Source of the DNA: Isochrysis galbana
Taxonomy: Eukaryota > Haptophyta > Isochrysidales > Isochrysidaceae
NCBI GenBank assembly: GCA_018136815.1
Contig: CM030937.1
Coordinates: 2,655,820 to 2,719,819 of the forward strand
Reading direction: 5' to 3'
DNA: 64,000 nucleotides
Shown: positions 20,934-32,300 of the stretch, one piece after another
Layout of the letters: the number at the start of each line of letters is the position of its first letter
How positions within the stretch are numbered: position 1 is the first letter of the stretch
Notes under the pieces: generated by a model
Database searches by the model: none
What the model saw: only the letters and a program-made list of their open reading frames with translations
Told to the model about the DNA's origin: nothing
Translations under genes and position numbers: made by a program

Positions 20934-22178
20934 TCACACAAAGGAAAGTAGGTCGACCAGCGGTTGCGATGCGCACGCGTGCGCGCTGGCGTAGGCATCA
21001 TTGCGACGCGACTGGCGCCCTAACCACCCACCCAGTATCTGCTCATCGAGAGAGGAAGCCAACACGCGCAAGTGTCTATTGAGCCGTTCATGGACCAATG
21101 CAGTTGACGACCCACTGGCGGTCTGCTTCGAGGTGGAGTGAGACGTAGGGTGCGAGGAGATGTCATGTCTGGCCATCTCATTCTGCACACGTAGCGACGC
21201 TGAATCATTGACGCCAAGCCGATGCAACACCAGGTCAACGCCCTGCCGGAACGCCAAGGAGCCATTCATGAACCATGAGAGGCAGAGTGGCACGACGCAG
21301 CCGCTCGAGTTACGGGCGGCCTCGTGCAAAGCAACCGCGTGCGGAAGCTCTGAGACCACATATCGCAACATCTCGGCCTGCATTGCCAGGCGCAGAGCCA
21401 CTGGTGTGACAACCTCATTTGAGGCTCCATGTGCTTGCTCTTTGCGCTCGCCGCCATGCGCATGGCTGGGTTCGGACGGCTGCCCAGCTGCGCGGTTCGC
21501 CTCATACCAGGAGGTCAATCCTGCCGCAAGAAACTCCTGGTATGAGCGCGCCTCGCGCACTGCTCGCGCGAGTTGTGGCAGCCGCGGGAGCGTGAGCCCG
21601 TGGGAGGCGAGAAAGCTAGCAGCTATGTCCGTGACACGCCCAAATTGGATCGACCGCCCAACCCTTCCGATTTGGTCCAACCGCTCGACGCAGAAGCCGT
21701 CTGCGTCGCGCTCGCAAGAATGGCCCGTGGCTCGCGCCTCCTCGCACCCGGAGCACTGGCAACTCTCGCAGCAGCTTTGCTCACCCAGACCCCCACAAGG
21801 AAGAAGCGGGCAACTGGTCCACGGCTCGCCATTCTCACGTGCGTGATACAGGAAGCCGCTCACGAGCGTCTCGATCGGGTCGCGCTGAAAGTGTACCAGC
21901 ATGGAACTGCACGTTCGAGCCTGGCTATTCGGACGTGAGAGCTGAGGCACTTGCACTGGAGTGCAGGCGCCGTAGCCCTGGTCAGCGCTCATCACGTGAA
22001 GCTCGGGCACAGCGCTCGCGAGCGCGACAGCCAGCGCCGAGCCGAGCGTGTGGCCCGATTTGTGGCCGCCGCAGATGGTTACCTTGCGTGCAGATGACGA
22101 GCGGTGCGCCATCGCCGGAGGATGCGCCGCCTGCGCGGCGGCAGGCTGCCGATCCCCCGCCTTGCACCTCGCTACCAT
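20934..22178 (-). CDS. Sulfotransferase-like protein
   Basis: A single exon of 414 residues. Near residues 33-45 it has VTICGGHKSGHTLG, in the place of the 5'-phosphosulfate loop that binds the PAPS donor. Near 94-112 it has LVHFQRDPIETLVSGFLYH, which fits the 3'-phosphate-binding R-x-P...S motif of carbohydrate-type sulfotransferases. A cysteine-rich insert (about residues 123-155, with a CCESCQCSGC cluster) follows and is not usual for the family. The C-terminal half is helical and weakly conserved. The family normally transfers sulfate from PAPS to sugars or proteins in the Golgi. Here I see no clear signal anchor, although an upstream exon could supply one. A start at residue 23 (MAHRSSS) is also possible. 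Substrate unknown. Confidence 0.65.
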   Translation of the reverse strand: MVARCKAGDRQPAAAQAAHPPAMAHRSSSARKVTICGGHKSGHTLGSALAVALASAVPELHVMSADQGYGACTPVQVPQLSRPNSQARTCSSMLVHFQRDPIETLVSGFLYHARENGEPWTSCPLLPCGGLGEQSCCESCQCSGCEEARATGHSCERDADGFCVERLDQIGRVGRSIQFGRVTDIAASFLASHGLTLPRLPQLARAVREARSYQEFLAAGLTSWYEANRAAGQPSEPSHAHGGERKEQAHGASNEVVTPVALRLAMQAEMLRYVVSELPHAVALHEAARNSSGCVVPLCLSWFMNGSLAFRQGVDLVLHRLGVNDSASLRVQNEMARHDISSHPTSHSTSKQTASGSSTALVHERLNRHLRVLASSLDEQILGGWLGRQSRRNDAYASAHACASQPLVDLLSFV

Positions 22179-23071
22179 GCATGTCAGCGCCGGCGATCCC
22201 TTGGTTATTTGGTATTCGTCTACTGTAGCATTTTTTCTTTAGTTCCACAAGAAAACTCATCGAAATCCCTTCTACGAGTATGGCATACCGAGAGCGGCAG
22301 GGTCGACGAGGTAGTAGCAGAGAGGACGTGGTGACGTGGTGTCCATGGCGCACATGAGGACATGTGATGCAGCCTACGCCCTCCTCGGTTGGCTTTTAGA
22401 TTCGCATTACTCAGCCTCTCGCGAACGGGGCTGACTTCTTCTCTCAGTTCTTCCGACTTCGTCGTCGTGGGTGGGTGGTGGTATTTACACCACTTCCAGT
22501 CGCACATAGCCTAGCCACACTGCGAATGTGTCGTTTTATAGTAACGAGCGTTCACAGAAGGCGGCGGCAAGGACGACTGATTTTGCTCTCCCTCCCTCCT
22601 CTCTCCTCTCTCCCATACCCATTCAGCTGAGCGTGTAGGCCTTCAAGGCATTAAGATTCCTTTAAGGCATTTACACCACTTCCAGTCGCACATAGCCTAG
22701 CCACTAGCCACTAGCCAGCCACACTGCGAACGAAAATAAGGGTCTGGATTCTGGATTCACGATCGGCGGTCGCGTAGACTGGGCCTTTACCCCTAGGAGT
22801 ACTCCTACTCGAGTACTGTGAAACCCTAGAGTACAGTACCCTACTTTACTCCTACCGCTTCTTTCAAGGCCATGGTCGAAAAGGCCGTGCTTGACCCTGC
22901 CCCTCTCCTCCCTATCTCCCTTCTCTCCCTCCCTCTCTCGCTCGCTCGCTCGCTCGCTCGCTCGCTCGCTCCCTTTCTTTCTTTCTTCCTCCCTCCCTCC
23001 CTCCCTCACCCCTTCTCTCTCTCTCTCCTCCTCTCCCTTTTCCCCCTCTCTCTGCTCACCGAAGCATCTCG
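22179..23071. other. Intergenic with a local direct repeat and microsatellites
   Basis: A block starting TTTACACCACTTCCAGTCGC occurs at about 22483-22520 and again at about 22668-22730. The second copy has an extra tandem CTAGCCACTAGC insertion. A (TCGC)n tract lies at about 22938-22972 and a CT-rich leader runs to the start codon at 23072. Confidence 0.6.
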
Positions 23072-23947
23072 ATGGCAGCGCTCGAGCTGGAGGTGGGCAC
23101 AGTGGCACGCCTTGAACCTGACCAGACTTTTGTGCGCATTGCGGCCTCGAGCGATGGCCAGCACGTGCTTGTGCTGCTGCCCGGTGGCCGGCGACAATTC
23201 GTCGAACGGCGACACCTCATATTGCCCGCTTCGAGCAAGCAGGCGTCTGAGGACGCGAGGGCCTTCGCGCGAGAGGTGGACCGGATGCGCGCGAGAGCTA
23301 TTTCCGATGCGCGTGTCATTGCGGCCGAGGCCGAGCGCCAGGCCTGTGCGCGCGCAGCGGCGCACTGCTCCTCGTGCGCCTTGAGTGATGCGCCCAGACA
23401 TGCGTCGAGTTCAGTAGAAGCAGGCAGGAGGTGGGTGCGGGGCGTATTTTCTAACAAAGGCGCTCCTCAGGCTTCATCGCCAGAGAGTCGGGCGGCTTCA
23501 ATGGCATCCATACAGCCTGATAAGTTGGAGTCGAGCTCCGCACTCGTCATGGAGAACGCTCAACTGCGATTGGAGCTGAGCCAAGTGCGTGCGAAATTGG
23601 AGGAAGCTCGAAGAGAGCTGTCTTCTCGCGGACCATCCGACAAGTGGATTGATGAGCAGAAGTCCCAAGAGAGGCTCTTCGAATCCCTTACCGCTCGTAA
23701 CAAAGTGCTTGAAACAGCGTTGGTTGCAGCTGAGACTCAGCTGCGGAGCAGGGATGATGCCGTAGCGGCAGATTGTGCTCGATTGCGCACAGAGCTCTGC
23801 ATTTCCGAACGTCGTGCGAGGGGATACCAGGCAGTCGTTGCTGCACTAGAGCAGCAAGTCGAGAGGCTCAGGGAGCAACTGATGAGTCGGTCTTCTCAAA
23901 GCTGCTTACAGTCTATGGAAATGCCACACATCGATGCAGTGTCTTGA
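23072..23947 (+). CDS. Coiled-coil protein of unknown function
   Basis: A single-exon frame of 291 residues. The first 50 residues form a beta-rich segment (VARLEPDQTFVRIAASSDGQ, then HVLVLLPGGRRQFVERRHL) that may be a small N-terminal domain. From about 55 to 100 and 150 to 280 the sequence has strong heptad character with many Ala, Glu, Arg and Leu (ENAQLRLELSQVRAKLEEAR; ALEQQVERLREQL), predicting long coiled coils. The middle is a serine-rich linker. The pyrimidine-rich DNA just before the ATG is typical of other gene starts here. No enzyme motif. A structural or cytoskeletal scaffold role is possible, but I cannot name a family. Confidence 0.6.
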   Translation: MAALELEVGTVARLEPDQTFVRIAASSDGQHVLVLLPGGRRQFVERRHLILPASSKQASEDARAFAREVDRMRARAISDARVIAAEAERQACARAAAHCSSCALSDAPRHASSSVEAGRRWVRGVFSNKGAPQASSPESRAASMASIQPDKLESSSALVMENAQLRLELSQVRAKLEEARRELSSRGPSDKWIDEQKSQERLFESLTARNKVLETALVAAETQLRSRDDAVAADCARLRTELCISERRARGYQAVVAALEQQVERLREQLMSRSSQSCLQSMEMPHIDAVS

Positions 23948-24074
23948 TGTTTATCAGCGGTGCTATAGACGGGTGAGATCATTCAATTGTGCATGCTCAA
24001 TGTCTTTTGCCGTATTCTATTGCTGATGTGTCAATCGTCCTTGCCGATCAACCTCGCTACACCGTATGTTCAGA

Positions 24075-24165
24075 CGTTGCCAACTAAGTTTATACTTGGT
24101 TCACCCATGGGTGGCCACGAGCTCCCCCTCTCTCCACCCCTCCCCTGCTGTGGGGGAAGGTCGCG
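24075..24165 (+). repeat. Repeat family B copy (5' part)
   Basis: Starts with CCAACTAAGTTTATACTTGG, then TTCACCC and ATGGGTGGCCACGAGC, then CTCTCTCCACCCC. It matches 37013 and the reverse of 14842 closely and is short, as if truncated. Confidence 0.75.
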
Positions 24166-25034
24166 TTCCGTCGAAAGAGGACCATGTACATTTCCTTGTT
24201 ATGCACTCAGTTTACGTTGGTTATAAGGCAAGTATTATTAGTATCTCTTAGGAGGCTCTAAGAGGCGGCTGCAAGCAGGGCCACTGCAAAGGCAAAGGTG
24301 CTTCGAGACCCTTTTTTGATTCCTAGCATACTGGCGGCCCCTTGGAGCCTGGAGGGCACCATAAATAAAATAAAATAAATAATGTGATGTCCTAGCCAAC
24401 CCCACTTGCTAATTGGACACAACTTTTCAGTCCCGGAATCCCGCCATGCCTGACGAGCCACGAGCCAAGGCTGTCCGAGCAGTGTGACATGGCGTGATAC
24501 CGGGGGGTCGGGGTGCTGCCCCCTCCCCTCGATATTTGTCCTCCCCCCTCCCCCCAGTGCACGCACCGACCCCGCGCACCCCAGCGCGTCCTCTCCTCGA
24601 TTCCACGCTGGGGGAAAACCCCTTTTTAGATGTTCCCCCCCCCTCATGCGGGCCCAGGCCACACCATCCCGACTGCTTCGAAGCCGCTCCATAAAATTTC
24701 GAGCATTGTAAGGCTGTAAGTGCCGTTCGTTTTCGTTCTTTCCGTGCTGGTCAGTATATCTGTATATTTGTATACGCCGACTCCTCACGCCCCTGAGCTG
24801 AGCCACGGCCTTCTAGTAAGCCATCTCAAACAATTAGTCTAGCTCATTCGTAGCCCTTAGACCATGGCCAGAGGGTTGCGACAGCCACTTACACTCCCGC
24901 AATGTGCGCACACATGGTTTCCGACCGTGCTCCTTACATCTACCCTACCATGCCCGACGGACTACTCGGTTGACTGCTCTCTTAGCCTCTGATCCATACC
25001 CATATTTCCCTGCGACCCACATGCTTCCATGTTC
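24166..25034. other. Intergenic, no gene seen
   Basis: A 182-codon minus-strand frame at 24258-24806 is low in complexity and unrecognisable. The stretch 24480-24700 is C-rich and looks like degenerate repeat material. The last part is the 3' flank of the minus-strand fusion gene. Confidence 0.4.
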
Positions 25035-27428
25035 TCAAGGATCCAACTCAAACCGGAGTGGTCGCTCCATCTCATCGAGTAGTTCGAGCGAGGCGATCGC
25101 ATCATGGTTGTCGAGCACACGGTCTTGTAGACCCGCCTCCTCCAGCCTCCCCGCCTTGGCCCATAGCGCGCGCGCCGTGCGGATATTGTACTCAGCCTCC
25201 GCCACTGGATCTTCATTTCGTGGGAAGGTGTCGAAATACAAGTGCCCTTGGAAGTGCGTGCGGCGCAGCCAGACCATGAGCTCGAGCGCCATTGCACGAT
25301 GGACGGATCCGAACATCATGCCATCCTCAGCGGCGAGGCGTGAATGTCCATCATTGAGCTGAATGCCAAACAGCTTGCCTCGCGCTCCCACCATGGCGGC
25401 AGATTGCGCAGGATTCTCGCCCGCCATGATGCAATGTCCCACATCTAGCGTGAGGCCAAAGTTGGGACGGTCGACTTCTTGTGCGAGAAGGAGTGCTGCA
25501 CCCGTAGTCGGCACGGCGAAGAAACGCGTGTTCTCGTCGGTTGGTTTGAATTCTAGCGATATCTTAAGGTCGGGGAAGGCGTCGCACAATTCCCGGAAAG
25601 CGTCCACAATCCGGGACCACATGACCGGGTAGTCAGCCTGCAGATTGTAGTCATAGCCATCATATGCCGACCAGACAACGAGCTCGGTCGCTCCTAGCTC
25701 TCGCGCGACGCGGCATCCATCGAGGGTCATTTGGATGGCCTTTCGTCGCAGCTCAGGGTCAGGATTTGTGAAGCTGCCGCGCTGATGCTCCTTTGTGTAC
25801 CTCATGCATATGGCTCCAGTACGAAGGCCAGCCTTGTCAAGCGCCGATTTCACCTGAGATGAGAGGATTGATCGGAAGAGTGAGGTGGCGCCACATTAGG
25901 TGCTGGCAGTGAGACCTGCATGCTTGTCGGGGCCTGTGTGCATGTGGAAGGGTCGTGGCGAGTTGCCGACCTTGTTCAAATTTACTCCGGCCAGGTGCTG
26001 TGGATAATTGAAATCGACGAGAGACAGCCCGTCCACGCGCCCTTGTGCAGCAACCCAGCCCAAAACGTCATTGGTGAGCCCAGACTCAGGTTTCCATCCA
26101 TCCTTCATCGAGTTCAATCGCGAGGCGAACTCGAGTGGACACTGGTTCCGAGACGTCTGCGCGTCACCGCCACGAAGTCCATGCACGCCATCCGATTGGT
26201 GGGGCTCACCGGCATGCTGAACCGCCGATGTAGTACGTGGGCTCACGCGTTGGCCACCACGCACGCCTAGGTGGGCCGTTGATTGATCCATGCTGCCACC
26301 AAGGGTTGCCGAGATGCGTGTGGCGGATTGCGTTTGAAGACAAAGCTGTTCGCACTCCTGGCGGTGGGGGAGTGATGGCACTGCGCCCATGCGGGAGACG
26401 GCGATGGCTCCGGACGACGCGGCAAAGCGAAGCGCATCGTTGACAGGACGGGCTTCAGCCATCGCAACCGCAAAGGCCGCGCGGAATGCATCTCCTGCGC
26501 CGGTGGCATCTACTACAGCTCCACCTGGGATCACTGAAGCTGACTGGTGCGTCACGGTCCCGGCCTCATCGAGGAGTAGAGCACCGTGAGCTCCCAGGGT
26601 GACGAGTACATTGCGCGCTCCACGCCTTTGAAGTGAAGCGGCCGCGGCAATCGCTCCTTCTTGGCTCTCGATAGTCATGCTAGTGAGGCGTTCGAGCTCG
26701 GATTGGTTGGGCATCAAGAAGGTAGCGCGGCGAATCTGGGCATCGGAGAGTGGCCGGTCCTCACCGCCGATGTCCTGAAAGATAGGCACACCTGCTGCGA
26801 CTGCCTCGGCTGCGACTGCCTCGTTGACGTGCTCTGGGATCTCACGCTGCAAGAGCACTGCGGAAGCGCCACGAACGAGTGAGCACAGCTCGGGCGTGAG
26901 GTGGTTTGGCCACGCGGCGTTGGCGCCTGCGACAACCACCGACGACGCAGCGCCATCAGGCTCAAGGAACACGTAGCCCTGGCCCGACTGACAGTCTACC
27001 CGGCCCGACGCGCTGATGTCCACCCCACACGAGACAAGTGCATCCTCGAGGATGCTTGCGTGCACATCGGAGCCAAACTGGCACACGAAGCGCACCCCGG
27101 TGGGTGTGCCCTGACTGAGTCGCGCGGCTGCGACGGCCTGATTGGCACCTTTACCGCCTGGCACATACTTGACTCCCTCGGTCGCGCGTGAGGCCACCGT
27201 CTCGTCTCGTCGCGGCAGCCGGTCGACCTCGACAATCACATCCATGTTGACAGAGCCCACCACACACAGGTAGCCAGGCGTCGAGTGGGGGTCGGTGACC
27301 TCGGCGAGCAGGAGGGGGCGGTGCGAGCGGTCCGATCTCGGCCGAGCTGCGCCGTCTACTGACGTGCCGGATACGCTCGCCACCAGCGCGAGGAGGAGGA
27401 CGGTGGGTGCAGCCATCGCGCGGGCCAT
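25035..27428 (-). CDS. Ribokinase (PfkB) - sugar isomerase/epimerase fusion
   Basis: Two exons, 27428-25971 and 25853-25035, with a 117-base GT-AG intron in phase 0; about 758 residues. The first half is a ribokinase: substrate loop GGKGANQAVAAARL near residue 90 and the ATP/anion-hole motif DATGAGDAFRAAFAVA near 310. The second half is a TIM-barrel protein of the xylose-isomerase-like superfamily, close in pattern to bacterial rhamnose-isomerase/ketose-epimerase proteins: FASRLNSMKDGW, VDFNYPQHL, then (exon 2) RGSFTNPDPELRRKAI, EFKPTDE, TLDVGH, LNDGH and YFDTFP, which supply the metal ligands. The intron splits the isomerase domain (LNK / VKSALDKAG), so the two domains are one gene and not neighbours. 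A hydrophobic N-terminus (VLLLALVASVSG) suggests targeting. It likely links sugar isomerisation to phosphorylation. A long, poorly conserved linker sits at about residues 375-430. Confidence 0.85.
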
Positions 27429-28537
27429 CGGCGAGAAGGCGCCCGGGGGGGGAAGGGGGGCGGGGCGGAGGGGCGGGGCGGGGCAAAATCCTCTTTTTCT
27501 TTTCGTCTCTCTCTCCCTGGCCGAGCTTCGCAGGCATAGTGAGTTGTAGGCGGCGCCGAGAGGTGTGAAAAGCTCTCCTCCCCCCCGCGCATCGAAAAGA
27601 GGGGGGAAGAACTTGTCGAGGTGTGCGTGTATACGAGAAAAAAAAGGACGGATTCTTAGGAATACGAATGTATGAAATCATATGTACTTGTTCCTTGCTG
27701 TGGTTGCGCTTGATGCTTGATGCAAGGCACCAACCACAAAAAGGATGCAATGTAAAGAAAATCTTCCGAGATGCCTACAGATACTACCAGCACGTACTTC
27801 TTCCGGGCACGCGGAGACGCAACGCCCCCTTGCCCTTGCCCCACAACCACAACCACAACCCACTCCCACTCCCCTTTCCGCTTCCGCTTCCCCCCCTAGT
27901 CCAAATCCTCTTATTTGGGTATCGGTATCGGTATCGGGGGGGTCGGCCCATGTGCACTGCTACATTATTGGGCCTCGCGTGCGGGGTGCGGGGTGGGGGG
28001 TGGGACGGGCCTGGTTGCGGCGCGGTTGATGTACTCTTGCGTTCAAAAGTAACCTTGAACCTTGTGTTCGTCGGGTGGTCGGGGTCGTGCCATTTGCGGC
28101 TCGAGTATGATGTGAAGGCCCTGCCCAAGGACATCCCGCATGGGCATGGGGTTAATGGATGCAATATAATAGTAGCACAACTTCCAACAGCTAGGAGATG
28201 CATAGCAGACCGCAGCGCGCCATATGCCAACCACAGCAACGAAAGATCAAATGCGCCGAAAACACCGTCATCTGCCATGGTATAGCAACTTTGTGGACGT
28301 CACACGCATGTGGGAACGTGAAATGTGGCGTGGGAGCCGAGAAAGGTAGGTGGTGCGATGCCCAATATCGCCGATAGTACATAGAGGCAACGGTAGAACG
28401 GCCGTCCTTCCATGGGTCGATGGGTCAAGACGTTTTATTTTGGGTGATGGCTCATGATGTAGGTAGAGGGCTTGCCCACGTTAGCCCAGAGCAACAATTG
28501 CGCCCGTTGCTCAGATTCTCACTCAATCGTAAAAGCA
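27429..28537. other. Intergenic
   Basis: Includes the GC-rich upstream region of the fusion gene, a simple-repeat stretch at about 27835-27940 (ACAACC and GGTATC units) and no recognisable gene. A 220-codon frame at 27623-28285 has no domain and crosses the simple repeats. Confidence 0.45.
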
Positions 28538-30065
28538 CTATACACAGGCGGCCTCAATCGCGTCGACAAGACGTTCGGCACGGCCTCCCTCGAGCTCGCA
28601 GAGGTCGGCCAAAGTTGATGAAAAGCTGAGAGCCATCTCGTGCCAGTCGCCACAGTGTGCAACATACGCCTGGTGTGCCGCATAATGGCATGCATCATCT
28701 ACTCCTGCCGTGCGCGGAGGCACACTATCGAGCCCATCGCCGGTGAGCGTGCGCGTAATGGCATCGAAACGACGCTTTGCCTTGCGACGTTGCTGAACGC
28801 CGTCAATGAGCTCATCTGCCGCCAGGTCGTCATCATTGGTGATGAAGCGATAGAATGCCGAGGTTAGCGCAGCATCTTCGGAGCGGATGGCCGCCTCACG
28901 CTGAGTGTCAGTGCCACGTGGCGGAGGCAGTCGGTTAGACGCACGACCGTCCGCAGCGCCTTCAAAGCTAGTGATTGGCTCGTCCGCAATGGTTAGATCC
29001 CCAAAGAGGGTGACGTGCGATTTTGTCGTGAGGTCGATGACTGTGTCCATCTGCTCCTCGATCGTCTCCCCCGGGTTGCCGTGATCCGAGTCCTCCATCC
29101 AACTGACCGAGTACAGATCGCCAAGACAGGAGCCGATGTGCTTCCCGTTGACCTTGTCTTCAGGCATGCAGTACGTGCCCCATGAAGACTCATGTGCATT
29201 GGCTGCCGAGCTTGCATACACCCTTATGTCACTCGGGAGGGTGCGGAACATGGAGCCGCTCTCACAGGCTTCGAGATAAAAGACGAGCTCTTTGAACATT
29301 CCCGCAGTGCTCATCTGCTGCAGAATCTCCACTAACTCCATCGCATGCATCTGCACCATAAAAATGGGCCAGATCAGCAGGGGTGTACAGTGGCAATGTG
29401 GCGAGATAGATTGATACGTAGGAACGTGCGCGACCACCAATGCGTGAGAGAATTCCGCGCACCGTGGATTTGGGGAATCCGATCAGATTGACGCCGCCAT
29501 GGTCAACAAAGTTCACGAAAACGCGGTCGTTCTTGGTGGATTGCAGCACCTTCCCGCCATTGAGTCCGTCCGCGTCGCCCAACAACACTTTCTTGAAGGT
29601 CTCCGGCGTGACCAATGCACCAGAGTAGTCAATGGCGCATCCCTCGTAGACATCTACGCCAGCATCGCCAATGTCCGAGGGTTTGTTGAAGACCTTCCCA
29701 GGGAAAGGGTTCGAGGCGTAATTGGCGATGTCATCGACAGCCATCACGATGATCTGATCTGGATTCATCCCATTCTGCATGCGGCGCAGGGCGCACGAGT
29801 CAGGCAGTCCGACGGCCAAGGCGCGCTTGGCCAGGCCGACATCGTGGATGGATCAGGCAGGGCCGTAAAGCGCCACCTGAAGCATGATCTGATACGCGTG
29901 GCACACGTCCGACTGGTGACGATAGTTGCCGTAGCCGGAGGAGCCGGCGACAAGCACAGCCCAGTGTGAGACGGCGGCGGCGTCCTCAACCTCCTGGGGG
30001 GGTGACCAGCCGAGGGCAAAGGTGGCCGAGGCAAGAAGCGCAAGGTGGCAGGATAGGGAAGTCAT
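28538..30065 (-). CDS. Legumain / asparaginyl endopeptidase (peptidase C13)
   Basis: Three exons: 30065-29877, 29774-29463 and 29350-28538, with introns of 102 and 112 bases, both phase 0; 437 residues, normal for the family. A signal peptide ([19 protein letters not shown]) directs it to the secretory or vacuolar route. Family landmarks: [25 protein letters not shown] in exon 1 (described only in part), [10 protein letters not shown], the catalytic His155 in VDHGG and the catalytic Cys196 in EACESGSMF. The C-terminal half matches the helical prodomain that is removed on activation. Legumains cut after Asn and Asp and process vacuolar proteins. It is divergently placed to the light-harvesting gene, with start codons 579 bases apart, so the two may share a regulatory region. 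Confidence 0.93.
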
Positions 30066-30644
30066 GGCGCAGTAGAAATGCACCGTGGGGCGTGGAGGTG
30101 TGTGCGCACGCGCGTGTTTGCGGGTGTGACGGCGGCGGGCGGCAAGGCCTGGAGGAGCTGGGGCCGGCCGAGAGACGGAAGGGGAGAGGGGGAGAGGGGC
30201 GGCGGCCGGCGGCCGGCAGTGGCGGCTTGGACGGCCCGCCAAGCACGAGGGAGAAAGCCGCAGGCTGCGGTCAAAGTGGCGCGGCTGGGCGGAGCGGCCG
30301 CTTCTTTGACCGGCGCAGAGAAGAGCGGCCGGCCCGCCTCCCAACTCCCCCCCCTCCCCCCCCCCCCCCCCCCCAAAAGGGGCTCTCCCCTAGTACCTCC
30401 CCCCTCGTCTCTCTCCTCAGCCTCTCTGTAATTTGGCGCCCCACCCCCAGCGAGTCATCACTTCATCTGTCCGCAAACTGTGCGGCCCGACCCACGCCTC
30501 CTGCCTCTGCTCCCCCCTCTGCCTCTGCATCCCTCGCAGGCGGGCGGCACCGCGCGCGTGCACTGCGCACGCCCGACCGACTGCACATACTCATCGCACT
30601 CTGCTCACCAACTCCCGGCCCGCTCGCGACGTGCGCAGGCACTC
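30066..30644. promoter_or_regulatory. Shared upstream region of the legumain and light-harvesting genes
   Basis: 579 bases between two divergent start codons. It is GC-rich, with a C run at about 30353-30374 and a possible leader acceptor (GTGCGCAG) just before the light-harvesting ATG. I cannot identify specific promoter elements. Confidence 0.4.
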
Positions 30645-31286
30645 ATGATCTCTGTCGTCGCCCTCGCTCTTCTCGAGTCCGTCCAGGCCTTTTCGGCGCC
30701 GGCCATGAAGGCCGCCCCGACCCGCTCGTCGGCCGTCACCATGTTCTCCGAGGGTGACCTCGGCGTCCTGCCGCCACTCGGCGTGTACGACCCGCTCGGC
30801 CTCATCGAGACCCGCAACATGTACCGTTACGAGTGCATGGAGATCAAGCACGGCCGCGCTGCCATGCTTGGCTTCCTCCACGTCGTGCTCATCCACGCCG
30901 GCGTTCGCTTCCCGGGCTACCTCTCGCCGTCTGCTGGCCTCAAGTTCGCTGACGTCCCGGTCGGCTGCTTCGCGTCGCTCGAGGCGCTCCCGACTGCTGG
31001 CTGGCTCCAGATCATGCTCACCACCTGCATGATGGAGACCGGCTACTTCCTCTTTGAGTACCAGGGCTACGGTGCGCTCGACAAGGAGCCGGGCGACATT
31101 GGCGGCGAGGGCTGGGTTCGCTACGATGATCCCGAGACCAAGACCTTCAAGCTCAACGTCGAGCGCCAGAACGGCCGCGCCGCCATGATGGGCATCCTTG
31201 GCTGCTTCGTTCACGAGCTCCTTGGTGTTGACGCCCTCTACCCGACTGGTGGCCTTGGCGGCGATGCCCCCCCGACCATCTTCTAA
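30645..31286 (+). CDS. Fucoxanthin-chlorophyll a/c-type light-harvesting protein
   Basis: A single exon of 213 residues. It binds chlorophyll and carotenoid and feeds excitation energy to the photosystems in the thylakoid. The start at 30645 gives a short hydrophobic presequence (MISVVALALLESVQAFSAP) with an AFSAP-like cleavage site, as in plastids with extra membranes. Helix 1 carries YECMEIKHGRAAMLGFLHVV and helix 3 carries VERQNGRAAMMGILGCF, each with the E/N-x-x-H/N-G-R motif that ligates chlorophyll and forms the crossed salt-bridged pair. Helix 2 lies near LQIMLTTCMMETGYFLFEYQ. The family call is firm; the exact subfamily is not. A long opposite-strand frame is a shadow. Confidence 0.95.
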   Translation: MISVVALALLESVQAFSAPAMKAAPTRSSAVTMFSEGDLGVLPPLGVYDPLGLIETRNMYRYECMEIKHGRAAMLGFLHVVLIHAGVRFPGYLSPSAGLKFADVPVGCFASLEALPTAGWLQIMLTTCMMETGYFLFEYQGYGALDKEPGDIGGEGWVRYDDPETKTFKLNVERQNGRAAMMGILGCFVHELLGVDALYPTGGLGGDAPPTIF

Positions 31287-31898
31287 GCAAGCTACTGGCC
31301 GACGTGAATGCGGCGCGGTGCAATCCCTGACTAGCCGTCGGTCGGCGTGCTGGCCTAGTATTGTGAGCCTTGACTGGACTCCCATGCACAGCGTGCGTAA
31401 TTTGCCGAACACTTGAATTAATTTTGGTGTCTTGTGTACCTAGGTGGATTAAGACACTGACATTTTGAGACACCACAATATTTCCCAATAAGTGAACGTA
31501 GATAGCGAGCTCAAGTTTGCATGGGTCAACGCCAACGTAGTAGCGTGCGTGCGGTGACCATGAAAAGAAAACAGGTACCCCTTTCCCTTCCCCTTCCCCT
31601 CGCCGCGGCCGAGAACAAGAAGAAGAGGAGTATCCCTGGGTGACGAAGAAGTTGCTTCCGGGAACTCAACATCTTCTGGACAAGTATCTTCGACATCCCT
31701 CGGGAACAGAAGCTGCAGCGGGCAGAGAAAGTTCCCTGAGGGGTGAGGGGTTCCTCGTTCCTCCTTTGCAGCCGAGGACGCGCGCTTTCGCTTCTTCTAC
31801 CTGGGTTGCCCAATTCAATGGAGCGGGCAGAGAAAGTTCCCTGAGGGGTTCCTCGTTCCTCCTCTGCGGCCGAGGACGCGCGCTTTCTTCTTCTACCT
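31287..31898. other. Intergenic with a local two-copy repeat
   Basis: The 3' flank of the light-harvesting gene. Two copies of a block starting GCGGGCAGAGAAAGTTCCCT lie at about 31718-31800 and 31823-31897. They share GTTCCTCGTTCCTCC and CCGAGGACGCGCGCTTTC, and the first has a 7-base GAGGGGT duplication. The second runs directly into a family B hairpin. Confidence 0.65.
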
Positions 31899-32300
31899 CA
31901 ACTAACTTTATAGTTAGACGCGATGGAGCGCGCCGGCGTGACTCCCCTCTCCTCCGGGCCCCCCGCCGAGGGCGGCCCCCACACCCTCGCGGACCAATCG
32001 CTGGCGAAGCGGCCGCGTCCACCCTCGGAAGCCGAGCAGGTGCGTGCGACCCGGGTCGCACCACACGGCCCGTGGCTCCGGCCACAGCAGCCACAGCAGC
32101 CAGGCTGGCCTCCCCCATGGGAGACAGCAGACTGCAGACCACAGGAAGACAGCATCAGGCGGGCAAGGCCAACACTCCACTGGGCATGCCTTATGGCAGA
32201 GGCCCCTCTCACCCTGGCCAGGGCCGCGCCGCCTCGGCGGCGTGGCCCATGGCCGGGTGGCCCTCATGGGCACAACACATTGACAGACAGCAACATTACG
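31899..32300 (+). repeat. Repeat family B copy (subfamily shared with 20660)
   Basis: Starts with the perfect stem CTAACT-TTAT-AGTTAG at 31901-31916, then ACGCG and ATGGAGCGCGCC. The similarity to the 20660-20757 copy runs through about 31985. The right border is not defined. Confidence 0.75.

Noticed and set aside
24258-24806. 182-codon minus-strand frame
   Set aside because: It crosses degenerate C-rich repeat DNA and shows no domain or codon pattern like that of its neighbours.
30591-31412. 273-codon frame antisense to the light-harvesting gene
   Set aside because: A mirror frame without recognisable features.
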